From contig NHDS01000001.1 in the NCBI GenBank assembly GCA_002167215.1, forward strand, positions 1 through 48,261: a stretch of DNA of 48,261 nucleotides, given 5' to 3'. This DNA comes from Pelagibacteraceae bacterium TMED65 (GTDB lineage Bacteria > Pseudomonadota > Alphaproteobacteria > TMED127). The notes under the pieces were generated by a model that ran no database searches, was not told where the DNA came from, and saw only the letters and a list, made by a program, of their open reading frames with translations. Below are positions 24,855-33,756 of this stretch, one piece after another; position 1 is the stretch's first letter, and each line of letters opens with the position of its first letter. The translations under genes and the position numbers were made by a program.

Positions 24855-25466
24855 ATGGAAAATATAATAATAAAAACTTTCCAAGATACTAAAAATAATG
24901 AATCTAAAAAAAAAATATTTTTAGGTCTTCACTGTAACTCGTATGATTATACAGAGAGAAAAATTTATGATTTTAAAATAAGCAAGAAACATCATTGGGA
25001 TGACTATAATGTTTTTATTAAAGACAATGATTACCTTGAAAAGCTTTATGACAGATTATTAGAAAGTTTGTCTACTAGTTTGAATAAGTTTCATGCTTGT
25101 AAAAAAAGTAAATTGTATTGGGAAATGATATTAGGACCTTGGCTTATTTACTTTTGCACAAATATTTTTGATAGATGGAAAAATATTGAACAACTATCTC
25201 CCAATAAAAGTTTTTCAACTGAAATAAACGGATCTTTAAAAAAATTTTTGATATCAAATGATATTCAAGAGTATAAAACAGTTTTGACTTCAGAAACTTA
25301 CAATCATTACATTTTTTCAAAAATTTTGATTTTCTTGAAAGATAAAGAAAAAATTAAAATTGAATTTTTCAAAACCAACAGAAATTTTGATGATGATATT
25401 CCAATTAGAATAAAAAAAAAAGTAATAAAAAAGTTATTTTTAAAACATTTATTAGAAATTTTATAA
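24855..25466 (+). CDS. LIC12162-type transferase, N-terminal portion
   Basis: This 203-residue frame looks like the first third of the LIC12162/TIGR04331 putative transferases of surface-polysaccharide loci. It carries FLGLHCNSYDY, a KKHHWDDYN segment, SLNKFHACKKSKLYWEMI and LGPWLIYF followed by FDRW. Those proteins are, as I recall, single chains of about 600 residues; this frame plus the next (389 residues) adds up to that. The reading frame passes A10 at 25412-25421; one extra A there would fuse the two into one protein. It could also be a true two-subunit split. Function inferred from context: glycosyl or related transfer. Confidence 0.6.
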   Translation: MENIIIKTFQDTKNNESKKKIFLGLHCNSYDYTERKIYDFKISKKHHWDDYNVFIKDNDYLEKLYDRLLESLSTSLNKFHACKKSKLYWEMILGPWLIYFCTNIFDRWKNIEQLSPNKSFSTEINGSLKKFLISNDIQEYKTVLTSETYNHYIFSKILIFLKDKEKIKIEFFKTNRNFDDDIPIRIKKKVIKKLFLKHLLEIL

Positions 25467-25471
25467 TTAAG

Positions 25472-26641
25472 ATGTTTAAGTTTTTAACAATAAATCAAAA
25501 AATATTGATTTCAAGAAATTACTTAAGTGCGATCCAAAATTTAAAAATAAATTTAAGATTATTTCAAATTCCTGCTCTTTATCCTATTGACATAAATTTT
25601 CAAAGTTTGCCCAATAATAAAAAGCGAGAAAATTTTATATTCAGTTTTGAACATAAAAACTTATTTGAAAATTTCTTAGCACATGAGCTTATAAATCACT
25701 TACCAAAAGTTTTTATAGAAAAATTTGATAGTATGAATAAATTTGTGGAGAATTCTAATCTATCTAAAAAACCTAAACTTATATTCTTAACTAATTTTTT
25801 TAGTAATACCTTCCTATCATTTTATTGCGCAAAAAAGAGAGAAGATGGTTCAAAATTAATATTATCACAACATGGTGGTTGCTATGGACAGTATGATAGA
25901 CACTGGAGTGAAAATTTTGAGATTAAAATTTCAAATAAATTTCTTACTTATGGCTGGGAAAACTTAAAATATGAAAATAAAACTTATCCGTTTGGAATAA
26001 TAAAAAATATTAATTTATCTTATGGTAAAAATTTTAAAAATAATGACAAATTATTATTCATTGTGAGATCAAGATCTAAATTTATCAATAAATTAGACTC
26101 AAGCGCTAGATCGAATCAAAGTTATGATTATTTAAATAATTGCTATGATTTTCTCCATAGATTAAACAAATCCCTAAAAGGAAAAACATTGGTTCGTTTG
26201 CGTGATAATGATTTAGGTTGGGCTGAACACCCAAGATTTTTAAAAGAATTCCCTAATTTAGAATACGACTTTGGTGTTAATAATATATTTAAGTTAATGG
26301 ACTCTTCAAGAATTGTCGTATCTACAAGTTTAAGCACGAGTTATCTTGAAAGTTTGATGATGAATATTCCGACTGTTGTTATATCAAATTACAATCTTGA
26401 ACCCATGCGTAAAGATGCAAAAGAATATCTTAATCTTTTAATACAGTCTAAAATCTTACATTTTTCACCCGAGTCTGCCGCAAAACATATTGAGCAAGTT
26501 TGGGAAAATATTGATGATTGGTGGTTATCTAAACAAGTTCAAGAGAACATTAATAAATTTTGTTTAAAATACGCAAAAAAAGTAAAGAACATAGAAAAAG
26601 AAATAATTAAAATCATTAATTTAAATATAAATGTCCAATAG
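25472..26641 (+). CDS. LIC12162-type transferase, C-terminal portion
   Basis: This 389-residue frame carries the remaining part of an LIC12162-like transferase. Visible features are SQHGGCYGQ near 130, a region starting KLLFIVRSRS, LVRLRDND, and STSLSTSYLESLMMNIPTVV near the C-terminus, which resembles a GT-B nucleotide-sugar site. It begins at ATG 25472, 5 bp after the preceding stop and in another frame. The frame is open backwards to about 25409, overlapping the A10 tract, so a one-base tract change would join it to the upstream part. It overlaps the GT15-like gene by 11 bp. Confidence 0.65.
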   Translation: MFKFLTINQKILISRNYLSAIQNLKINLRLFQIPALYPIDINFQSLPNNKKRENFIFSFEHKNLFENFLAHELINHLPKVFIEKFDSMNKFVENSNLSKKPKLIFLTNFFSNTFLSFYCAKKREDGSKLILSQHGGCYGQYDRHWSENFEIKISNKFLTYGWENLKYENKTYPFGIIKNINLSYGKNFKNNDKLLFIVRSRSKFINKLDSSARSNQSYDYLNNCYDFLHRLNKSLKGKTLVRLRDNDLGWAEHPRFLKEFPNLEYDFGVNNIFKLMDSSRIVVSTSLSTSYLESLMMNIPTVVISNYNLEPMRKDAKEYLNLLIQSKILHFSPESAAKHIEQVWENIDDWWLSKQVQENINKFCLKYAKKVKNIEKEIIKIINLNINVQ

Positions 26642-27605
26642 ACATAATGCTGGGATTATAATTTTAGTTGCAAGAACTAAAATTTTAAAAAAAACTCTTA
26701 ATTTTTTTTATAAAAATTGGAACCAGAGGTATGATTATCCAATATATCTTCACACATTTGGAAAAATAGTTTCAGATGATTTATTGTATGAAATTAATCG
26801 AGATATTAGTAAAAATATTTTTGTCAAAGAAGTTGATTATGGTGTGCCCGATCACATTCCTGAGACAGATTTATTTTATAATAGGACTTACAACGACTAT
26901 GTAAAATCAAGATTCCCCAAAAAAAGAATAGGATATCTACACATGTTGAGATTTTCTACAAATATTATTTCTTTTGGTAAAAAAGGATGCTTTTCTAAAG
27001 AAATGGAAAAATTTGACTATTTATTAAAATTTGATGACGAGTCTTGGTTTAAAAAAAAAATTGACTTTGATTTGTTTGATATTTTGAGCGAGTATTGTAT
27101 GGCAACTGGATATGCCGATGGAGATGGGGTTTCTTTAAAAATCAAAAAAGAAACTACAGAAAATATTTGGGAATTTTACAAATCTTATTTAAAAAAATTT
27201 CAATACGAACCAAAAAATCATATTTTAAAAGAGGCTTTAAAAAAAGATAATGGAGACTTGATTCATGAATTATATTATAAGTGTGGGAATTGTGAACTTT
27301 ATAATATCCCAGAAATATTAAAATATCCTATAAAAGAATATTTAGATTATGCAAATTTATATGGCGGAGACTACAAATATAGATGGGGAGACAATGAGGT
27401 GTTAGGACTTTTTGCCTATACTCACTTTGATAAACCTTTTTTTGATTTTGAATTTAAAAAAAAAGGTATTTACTATCCATCCTTTCCAAGTATTTATACT
27501 GATGGTTTTGCTCCGTCACCAGATGATAGATTTAATGTAAATAACAGTTTTTTAGCAGTCGTCTTGTTTAAGATAAGGAAGTTTATTAAAAAAATTTTTC
27601 AATGA
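26631..27605 (+). CDS. GT15-like (KRE2/MNT1-type) glycosyltransferase
   Basis: This 324-residue protein resembles the yeast alpha-1,2-mannosyltransferase family GT15. Three segments line up by eye: GYLHMLRFSTN (101-111) with the family's YxHMxRFxSG; FDYLLKFDDESWF (128-140) with YDYYWRVEPDVKF; and YLDYANLYGGDYKYRWGDNE (237-256) with the FDYLDxxGGFYYERWGDAP region. RWGD is at 251-254. The yeast enzymes are type II membrane proteins of the Golgi; here there is no clear N-terminal anchor. Likely role: sugar transfer to the surface glycan. Assignment needs a profile search; the alternative is an unrelated GT-A family with a chance RWGD. Confidence 0.6.
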   Translation: MSNRHNAGIIILVARTKILKKTLNFFYKNWNQRYDYPIYLHTFGKIVSDDLLYEINRDISKNIFVKEVDYGVPDHIPETDLFYNRTYNDYVKSRFPKKRIGYLHMLRFSTNIISFGKKGCFSKEMEKFDYLLKFDDESWFKKKIDFDLFDILSEYCMATGYADGDGVSLKIKKETTENIWEFYKSYLKKFQYEPKNHILKEALKKDNGDLIHELYYKCGNCELYNIPEILKYPIKEYLDYANLYGGDYKYRWGDNEVLGLFAYTHFDKPFFDFEFKKKGIYYPSFPSIYTDGFAPSPDDRFNVNNSFLAVVLFKIRKFIKKIFQ

Positions 27606-28684
27606 AAATTTTCTTTGATTACAGAATATTTTTACATCAAGCTGGTGGCGGAATTTCAAGATATATAATCAATCTTTCAAAATCATTTAATGAAAAAAAT
27701 TTGAAAAATGAAATTATCGCTCCAATTCATATCAATAGGATGCTTAAAGATTACTCTTTAAATTTAAAAAAAAATGTGGGTTTTTTTATTAATCGTAAAC
27801 CTCTATTTACATCTAAAATTTTAGATTATGTAAATAGTTTTTCAACCCAACTTTATATAAATAAAATAAGACCCAATGTATATCATAAAACATATTATGG
27901 CAGTTTTCCAAATTTAAAAAAAACTACAAAAGTTGTTACGGTACATGATTTAATACACGAAAAATTTCATGAATATTATGGGATGCCCGAAAATTATAGA
28001 CCAAAAAAAAAATCATTAGAGCAAGCAGACAAAATAATTTGTGTTTCAAAAACCACTAAAGAAGACTTGTTAAATTTCTATAATTTAGATGAAAAAAAGA
28101 TAAAAGTTATAAATCATGGTCATGAACATATCTTAAATTTAACAAAGAAAAAAAATTTAAATAAAAAAAAAGAGATACTTTATGTTGGCGGAAGAGGGAA
28201 ATATAAAAATTTTAAGAATTTTGTTCAAGCATTTGTATTTAATCAGAAACTGAAAAATGAATTTAGGATTGTTTGTTTTGGTGGTGGTGTATTTAATAAA
28301 AGTGAGATTAACTTTTTTTCAAAAAACAACATTCTAGATAAAATAAGATATGTCGAAGGTAATGATTATAAATTGGCAGAGCTTTATAATTCTTCAATTT
28401 GCTTGGTTTACCCCTCATTATATGAGGGTTTTGGACTGCCAATAATTGAGGCAATGGCGATTGGATGTCCAGTTTTAGCAAGCGAAATTAAGCCGATTAT
28501 TGAAACAGCTGGAGATGCAGTTATTTATTTTAACCCAAAGAAAATCGAAGATATTAGTCAAAAGCTTGAGTTTTTTTTATATCAAAATAATAAAAATAAA
28601 ATAATCGAACAAGGTTTTAAGAAAGTAGAAAAATTTAGGTGGAGCAATTGTGCAAAAGAAACTTTAAATTTTTATGATGCATAA
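27602..28684 (+). CDS. Glycosyltransferase, GT4 family
   Basis: This 360-residue retaining GT-B glycosyltransferase has the N-terminal GGGISRYIINLS, a central KIICVSKTTKEDL and VINHGHEH, ILYVGGRGKYKNF at the start of the donor domain, and the GT4 signature LYEGFGLPIIEAMAIGCPV (EX7E) with the donor-binding loop. It is typical of WbdB/mannosyltransferase-like enzymes in O-antigen loci. It overlaps neighbours by 4 and 11 bp. Sugar specificity unknown. Confidence 0.88.
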   Translation: MKIFFDYRIFLHQAGGGISRYIINLSKSFNEKNLKNEIIAPIHINRMLKDYSLNLKKNVGFFINRKPLFTSKILDYVNSFSTQLYINKIRPNVYHKTYYGSFPNLKKTTKVVTVHDLIHEKFHEYYGMPENYRPKKKSLEQADKIICVSKTTKEDLLNFYNLDEKKIKVINHGHEHILNLTKKKNLNKKKEILYVGGRGKYKNFKNFVQAFVFNQKLKNEFRIVCFGGGVFNKSEINFFSKNNILDKIRYVEGNDYKLAELYNSSICLVYPSLYEGFGLPIIEAMAIGCPVLASEIKPIIETAGDAVIYFNPKKIEDISQKLEFFLYQNNKNKIIEQGFKKVEKFRWSNCAKETLNFYDA

Positions 28685-30200
28685 AAAAAGATTAGTAATA
28701 TTAGATCTCCTTTCTAACAAAGATATCTATCGAGAGAACTGTTATATTTTGAGATTAGATAAAGGTCTTATAAAATTGAATAATTATATAGATATTACTT
28801 CTGACTTAAATTTACAAAACGAAAAAAAAAATGATAAGGAAATTTCTAAAAGAATTTTATCTTATCTTTTAAAGTTCAAACATTTATTTGAGGATAATGA
28901 TATTTTTAAAAGTGAAATTTCAAATTATAGAAACGATAAAATTGAAACTTTTAAAAAGATTAGCAACATCCTTGAAATCAGAAAAAGAAAATTGGAAAAA
29001 AAATATATTGTCGAAGTTATAACAGATAAATCTAATGAAAAATTAATTTATAATCAGTTTTTAAAAAACTATAAGTTGATAGATTTATCTAGTGGGAAAG
29101 TACTAAATCACCACATAAGGTTCTTTTTATCAAGGACTAAATTTTTTTTTAAAATACTCTTTATATCTTTGTATTTAAAAGCATTTACAAAAGAAAAAGA
29201 TATTTCGAAGTATGTTGGATTATCAATTTTTCCAATACTTACAAAAAATTATCAAATAAATTTTTACCAAAAAAGTAAATTAACTTACCTAAATTTTTTA
29301 TTTACTGACGAGAGCCATACAAATAAAAATATTTTTGAATTATTTAAGATTATACAAAAACTTAGAATAAAGAAAGATTTTTACTTGATCGAGAGAGATA
29401 TAGAAGTAATGGATATTATTAAAAACTACTTATCTTCATTAAAATTTTTATTTTTTTTAAATAAAATCTTTAAAACAGAGTTATATATTTATAATATCAA
29501 CTTTAACCATTTATTAAATCAATATTTCTTGGAGTCAATCATAAATTTAAATAAATTAGAGAACTATAAAAACCCTTTAAAAAAAATTTTTCAAAAAAAA
29601 AACTTTTTAAAAGAATTCCATTATTTCTTGTTCGAGTATAATTTTGGTTTCTTTTTGACGGATTTAATCAAGAAAAATAATGGTAAAGTTAAACTATATG
29701 GTTACCAACATGGAATATTTGATAATGATAACAAATGGTTGAGCATTATATCCAAATTAAGATTCAAAAAAAATTTTTTCCCAGATATTATTTATTATAA
29801 ATTTAAATCATCAAAAATTGCTTACTCAAAAAAATTTGGGAAAAAACTTATTTTTAATAACAAATTTCCCCCGGACAAACAGATAAAAAAAGTTTTTAAA
29901 AAGATTAAAAAAAACTCAAATAATTGTCTTTTTTATTTAGGTCTCCACGATGGATTTGAAATACTAAATGAAATATTGGTACAAGAAAAATTTATGAGGA
30001 GATATGATAAAATTTATATCAAATTACATCCAAAAAAAACAATTCTACAAAAATCTTTTAGAAATAAAAAATTTAAATTTATAAAAAGTTTCGATAATAT
30101 TCATATTAAAGATATTTTTGTATCACCTACTTCATCTTTAAAATATTCTTTTAAAGAATCGAAACTGCCTTTTAAATCTGCTCAAGTTGCCTATAAATAA
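28674..30200 (+). CDS. Putative GT-B-like surface-carbohydrate transferase, unassigned
   Basis: I cannot name this 508-residue protein with confidence. The N-terminal half is Lys/Ile-rich with predicted helices; the C-terminal half has a GT-B look: YGYQHGIFDND near 345-355, YIKLHPKK near 450, and VSPTSSLKYSF near 485-495, the order (QHG, KxHP, S-S-T/S loop) seen in CDP-glycerophosphotransferase-like and sialyl/polysialyl-like transferases and in some Leptospira-type surface-carbohydrate proteins. It sits between a GT4 and a GT2 gene, overlapping the former by 11 bp. Transfer of a sugar or polyol phosphate is a guess from this pattern. Confidence 0.5.
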   Translation: MMHKKRLVILDLLSNKDIYRENCYILRLDKGLIKLNNYIDITSDLNLQNEKKNDKEISKRILSYLLKFKHLFEDNDIFKSEISNYRNDKIETFKKISNILEIRKRKLEKKYIVEVITDKSNEKLIYNQFLKNYKLIDLSSGKVLNHHIRFFLSRTKFFFKILFISLYLKAFTKEKDISKYVGLSIFPILTKNYQINFYQKSKLTYLNFLFTDESHTNKNIFELFKIIQKLRIKKDFYLIERDIEVMDIIKNYLSSLKFLFFLNKIFKTELYIYNINFNHLLNQYFLESIINLNKLENYKNPLKKIFQKKNFLKEFHYFLFEYNFGFFLTDLIKKNNGKVKLYGYQHGIFDNDNKWLSIISKLRFKKNFFPDIIYYKFKSSKIAYSKKFGKKLIFNNKFPPDKQIKKVFKKIKKNSNNCLFYLGLHDGFEILNEILVQEKFMRRYDKIYIKLHPKKTILQKSFRNKKFKFIKSFDNIHIKDIFVSPTSSLKYSFKESKLPFKSAQVAYK

Positions 30201-30203
30201 GAA

Positions 30204-31073
30204 ATGCTTAATAAGCCAATCATAATTAGTAAAAAAGACGAAAAATATAAAACTATTTTGTTTTATCCTTTTAAAAATAAAAAAAATCACGGTGGTTTGA
30301 GAGTAATGAATAAATTTAAAAAAACAGATAATTTTCGACCATTATTAACGATCATCACAGTGGTAAAAAATGGTGCAAATACCCTAGAAAAATGCATAAA
30401 AAGTGTAATCGATCAAAAGGATGTCAACATTGAACATATTATCATCGATGGTTGCTCAAGTGATAGCACCGTCTCAATCTTAAGAAAATATTCAAAAAAT
30501 ATTGATTACTGGATTAGTGAAAAAGATGAAGGAATTTATGACGGTATGAATAAAGGGTTACAACTTGCACTAGGTGATTACATAGGAATTTTGAATTCAG
30601 ACGATTTCTATAAAAAAGATAGTCTTAAAATAATTATAAAATATTTCAAAAGGCATAAAGATATCGATTTTATATTTGGGACTGTTTTTAAAGGTAAAAT
30701 TTTGTCAGGTTTTTGGCCTAATAAAATTAAATGGAAATTTAACTTTTATTCAGCACACTCAGTAGGCTTCTTCATAAAAAATAAATCTCAAAAAATTTTA
30801 GGATTTTACAACAACAAATTTAAATATTCTGCAGACAGAGACTTGTTTTACAGAATGATCGAAAAATATAAAATGAAAGGCATTGCAACTACTAGAGATG
30901 AATTAATAGGTTATTTTGCTAAAGGTGGTATTTCAGAAAGCGTAGGCTTTTTAGACAGGTTAATCGAAGAAACAAAAATAAGAATTAATAATAATCAAAA
31001 TATATTTTTTGTTTTATTATTATTTACCATACATCTAATTTACCAAAGTAAAAAATTAATAACAAAAAAATAA
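30204..31073 (+). CDS. Glycosyltransferase, GT2 family
   Basis: This 289-residue inverting GT-A enzyme has PLLTIITVVKNGANTL, the IIDGCSSDST motif, SEKDEGIYDGMNKG and LNSDDFY carrying the DxD-like metal site (about 130-140), followed by SADRDLFYRM for the catalytic region. The N-terminal extension with NHGGLRV before the GT2 core is a feature I associate with WcaA-like enzymes, so I keep the ATG at 30204 over the internal Met near residue 35. It is 3 bp from the previous gene and overlaps the next by one base. Confidence 0.88.
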   Translation: MLNKPIIISKKDEKYKTILFYPFKNKKNHGGLRVMNKFKKTDNFRPLLTIITVVKNGANTLEKCIKSVIDQKDVNIEHIIIDGCSSDSTVSILRKYSKNIDYWISEKDEGIYDGMNKGLQLALGDYIGILNSDDFYKKDSLKIIIKYFKRHKDIDFIFGTVFKGKILSGFWPNKIKWKFNFYSAHSVGFFIKNKSQKILGFYNNKFKYSADRDLFYRMIEKYKMKGIATTRDELIGYFAKGGISESVGFLDRLIEETKIRINNNQNIFFVLLLFTIHLIYQSKKLITKK

Positions 31074-32224
31074 TGAAAATAGCTCTTATTCCAGCAACTT
31101 TCTTACCTATTATAGGGGGCGCTGAAATTCAATGTCATAATATGGGGAATGAAATTGGGAAAAAAAATAGAGTGGATGTTATATTGCTTAACAAAGTAAT
31201 TTTAAAAAAAAAGAAATATAGAATAAAATATTTTCCAAAACTTTTAATAAATTTTGTCTACCTTTTAAAATATTATTTTTACATTGACTTATCCTCCTTA
31301 TATAATTTTTATTTGGTTAAACTAATTGAGAACGAAAAATATGATATTTGGCATTTCCACTCATTAAACTATAAAACTTTACTTTTAATAAAATGTTTAA
31401 AGAAATTGAAACAAAAAGTTGCTGTAACTTTTCATGGTGCTGATATTCAAATAGATAAAAAGATAAATTACGGTTACAGATTAAAGCATAAGTATAATCA
31501 ATTATTTTTGAAAGTCGTTCCTATGATTGATATATATTTTGCAATATCTGATAACATTGAAGATGACCTATATAAATTAAATTTGAATAAGAAAAAAATT
31601 ATAAAAATGCCAAATGGAATTGACTTTAAAAAAATTAAAAAAATTAAAAGCAAAAAATTTAAAAAACTGACAATTCTTACGGTAGGAAGATATGCTGAAA
31701 AGAAAAAAGGTTTTGACCTTATACCAAAAATTTCAAAATTTTTAATAGGGAAGATAGATTTCCAATGGATTATAATTGGTAGGGAAACAAATAATTTAAA
31801 AAAAAAAAAATTCTTCATGAACAACTCAAAATACTTTAAAATTATCAGTGAAATAAGTAACAATTCAGAATATACATTTCCAAATACACAATTAGTGAAA
31901 TTTTACAAATCTTCACATGTATACGCAAATTTAGCAAGAATAGAGTCTTTTGGTATAACTATTATTGAAGCTATGGCTTCTTTTTTGCCTGTATTAAGTT
32001 TTAAAACAAAAGGAGGTGATGAATTAGTTAAAAATAAAAAAAACGGCTATTTGATTAAAAATGGGGAATTCAATGAATATTCAAAAAAGATTATTTCTCT
32101 TTTTACAAACGGATTAAAAAATAAAAAACTAATAGAATTTAATAATATTTACTTGTCAAAATTTGATTTAAAAAAAGTCTGTTTAGAAATAACAAATCAT
32201 TATAAAAAAGTTATCAAACGCTGA
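31073..32224 (+). CDS. Glycosyltransferase, GT4 family
   Basis: This 383-residue GT-B enzyme has LIPATFLPIIGGAEIQ at the N-terminus, VTFHGADIQ, KMPNGIDF at the linker, ILTVGRYAEKKKGFDL, and the GT4 EX7E motif in ARIESFGITIIEAMASFLPV. It is the last gene of the long plus-strand run that begins at 2650. Its stop codon is directly followed, with no gap, by the stop codon of the minus-strand aldolase gene, so the operon ends in a tail-to-tail junction with no visible hairpin terminator. Confidence 0.88.
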   Translation: MKIALIPATFLPIIGGAEIQCHNMGNEIGKKNRVDVILLNKVILKKKKYRIKYFPKLLINFVYLLKYYFYIDLSSLYNFYLVKLIENEKYDIWHFHSLNYKTLLLIKCLKKLKQKVAVTFHGADIQIDKKINYGYRLKHKYNQLFLKVVPMIDIYFAISDNIEDDLYKLNLNKKKIIKMPNGIDFKKIKKIKSKKFKKLTILTVGRYAEKKKGFDLIPKISKFLIGKIDFQWIIIGRETNNLKKKKFFMNNSKYFKIISEISNNSEYTFPNTQLVKFYKSSHVYANLARIESFGITIIEAMASFLPVLSFKTKGGDELVKNKKNGYLIKNGEFNEYSKKIISLFTNGLKNKKLIEFNNIYLSKFDLKKVCLEITNHYKKVIKR

Positions 32225-33733
32225 TTATTTTAGGATTATTTTGGTTTTTAATTTCTTATCTTTAATTAGTTTATTAAATTTTTTTATTATAAGAATATTC
32301 TCGTTATTTTGAGATAGGCCGTAAATTAATATTTCCTTTATTTTTTCCTTTATGCAAAAAGATATCGCGTAAACTAGGACTAAATTTTTATTATAACCGC
32401 AAAACTTATCTTTTATTACATTATTTTTATTAAATAGATAATTGTAATTTGTAATTTTATTTTTTTTAGAAGTTATTGTTTTTAAAATTTCATAATTTGG
32501 AACAATTAATTTTTTTTTCAAATTTACAATTGTTTTCACTTCGGTCATTAATCTATATGGATGGCACAAGAAGAGATAATCATAAAATTTTTTGTTAATG
32601 TACTGATTTATATTTAATGAAGCAATTTGCAAATTTTCGAGACTTTTTTTATTTATTCTTCTTATTTGAGAATTATTACAAAGTAAAACAATTTTATCTT
32701 TCTTCAAGTGAGAAGGTTTATTTTTAAATGAATTAGTTTTTAAAAATAAATTATCAAATATGTTTGTATCAAAAGTTTTTGAATTATTTGATTTTAAAAA
32801 TTTTAAAATTTTGTAAATTTGTTTAAAAGAAAATTTCCTTTCGTTAAGAAGATTTTGAATATAAGTTGGATGTATGTTATTCTTTGCAGAATACTGGTAA
32901 TGGAAACTCGGACCCCATTTATATTTTTTCTTTAATTCTTTCATATGTTTTAAAATAAATTTTTTAACTAAGATAATTTTATTTTTTGAGAATTTTTGTT
33001 TTGCGTACTCTTCAAATAAAAGGTTACCGGCGCCCCTCCCCATACCAGTTATTGAAGTGTCTATTAAACCAAATCTATTTTTTTCAAAGATTTTTGCATT
33101 TTTAAAAGCCAAGTTTAAGTTATTGTGACCGTGATATCCACATCTAGATAAATCGATATTATTTTTTTTTAAGCCTAAACAAATTTTCCTTATTTTGCTT
33201 GGTCTTAAATTGCCAAAGCTATCAGCTAAATAAAAAAAATCACATCCAGTTTTTAGAGCTCTTTTAAAAAAAAAGTTAAGTTGGGAATTTTTTAAAAGCG
33301 TGAACTTCATTAAATTGACACACACAATATAATTTTTTTTTTTTAAGATTTTAACCACGGAATTAAGATAAATTAGATCCTCATATGAGGTTGCAATTCT
33401 AACCATAGAAACTTTACTTTTTTCACTTTTTCTAAAAATTTTTTTTAATCTTTTAATGTCGTTAATGGTTTTAAAATCGGACAAGTCAATCATAACGCAT
33501 AAACGTAAATTTTTTGGAACATAAATCTTGTCTAAAAAACTATCATCAGATCTTACAAAATCGCCATATGCCTTATTTAGGATATTTTTCCTAAAGCCAA
33601 TTTCTACCCAATCAACCTCATAAATACTCATTAATTTTAAATAATCTCTAAGGAAAGTTCCTGAAAAATTCCATTTATTGTAATAACCACCGTCTCTTAG
33701 TGTACAGTCTAAAATTCTTGATTTATGGTCCAT
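32225..33733 (-). CDS. DRE-TIM aldolase catalytic-domain protein
   Basis: This protein of about 502 residues has an N-terminal DRE-TIM metallolyase domain (about 1-280): ILDCTLRDGGYYNKW with the catalytic RDGG, YLADSFGN, and the metal-binding CGYHGHNNLNLAF (HxH). A C-terminal domain (about 300-502) carries no motif I know. HMG-CoA lyase and 4-hydroxy-2-oxovalerate aldolase share the N-terminal fold; versions with this extra C-terminal domain occur in polysaccharide loci and may make or split a keto-acid sugar. A TTG at 33745 extends the frame, but ATG 33733 is preferred. Its start is 23 bp from that of the divergent KdsB-like gene. Confidence 0.82.
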   Translation of the reverse strand: MDHKSRILDCTLRDGGYYNKWNFSGTFLRDYLKLMSIYEVDWVEIGFRKNILNKAYGDFVRSDDSFLDKIYVPKNLRLCVMIDLSDFKTINDIKRLKKIFRKSEKSKVSMVRIATSYEDLIYLNSVVKILKKKNYIVCVNLMKFTLLKNSQLNFFFKRALKTGCDFFYLADSFGNLRPSKIRKICLGLKKNNIDLSRCGYHGHNNLNLAFKNAKIFEKNRFGLIDTSITGMGRGAGNLLFEEYAKQKFSKNKIILVKKFILKHMKELKKKYKWGPSFHYQYSAKNNIHPTYIQNLLNERKFSFKQIYKILKFLKSNNSKTFDTNIFDNLFLKTNSFKNKPSHLKKDKIVLLCNNSQIRRINKKSLENLQIASLNINQYINKKFYDYLFLCHPYRLMTEVKTIVNLKKKLIVPNYEILKTITSKKNKITNYNYLFNKNNVIKDKFCGYNKNLVLVYAISFCIKEKIKEILIYGLSQNNENILIIKKFNKLIKDKKLKTKIILK

Positions 33734-33756
33734 AAAAGCTATCAATTTATCTTGCT

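Noticed and set aside
31498..31863. 121-residue minus-strand open frame rich in Phe and Leu
   Set aside because: Its apparent hydrophobicity comes from Lys/Asn codons of the GT4 gene read backwards.
32200..32260. Rho-independent terminator between the long operon and the aldolase gene
   Set aside because: The two stop codons abut, and no G-C hairpin with a T-tract is visible in either direction.
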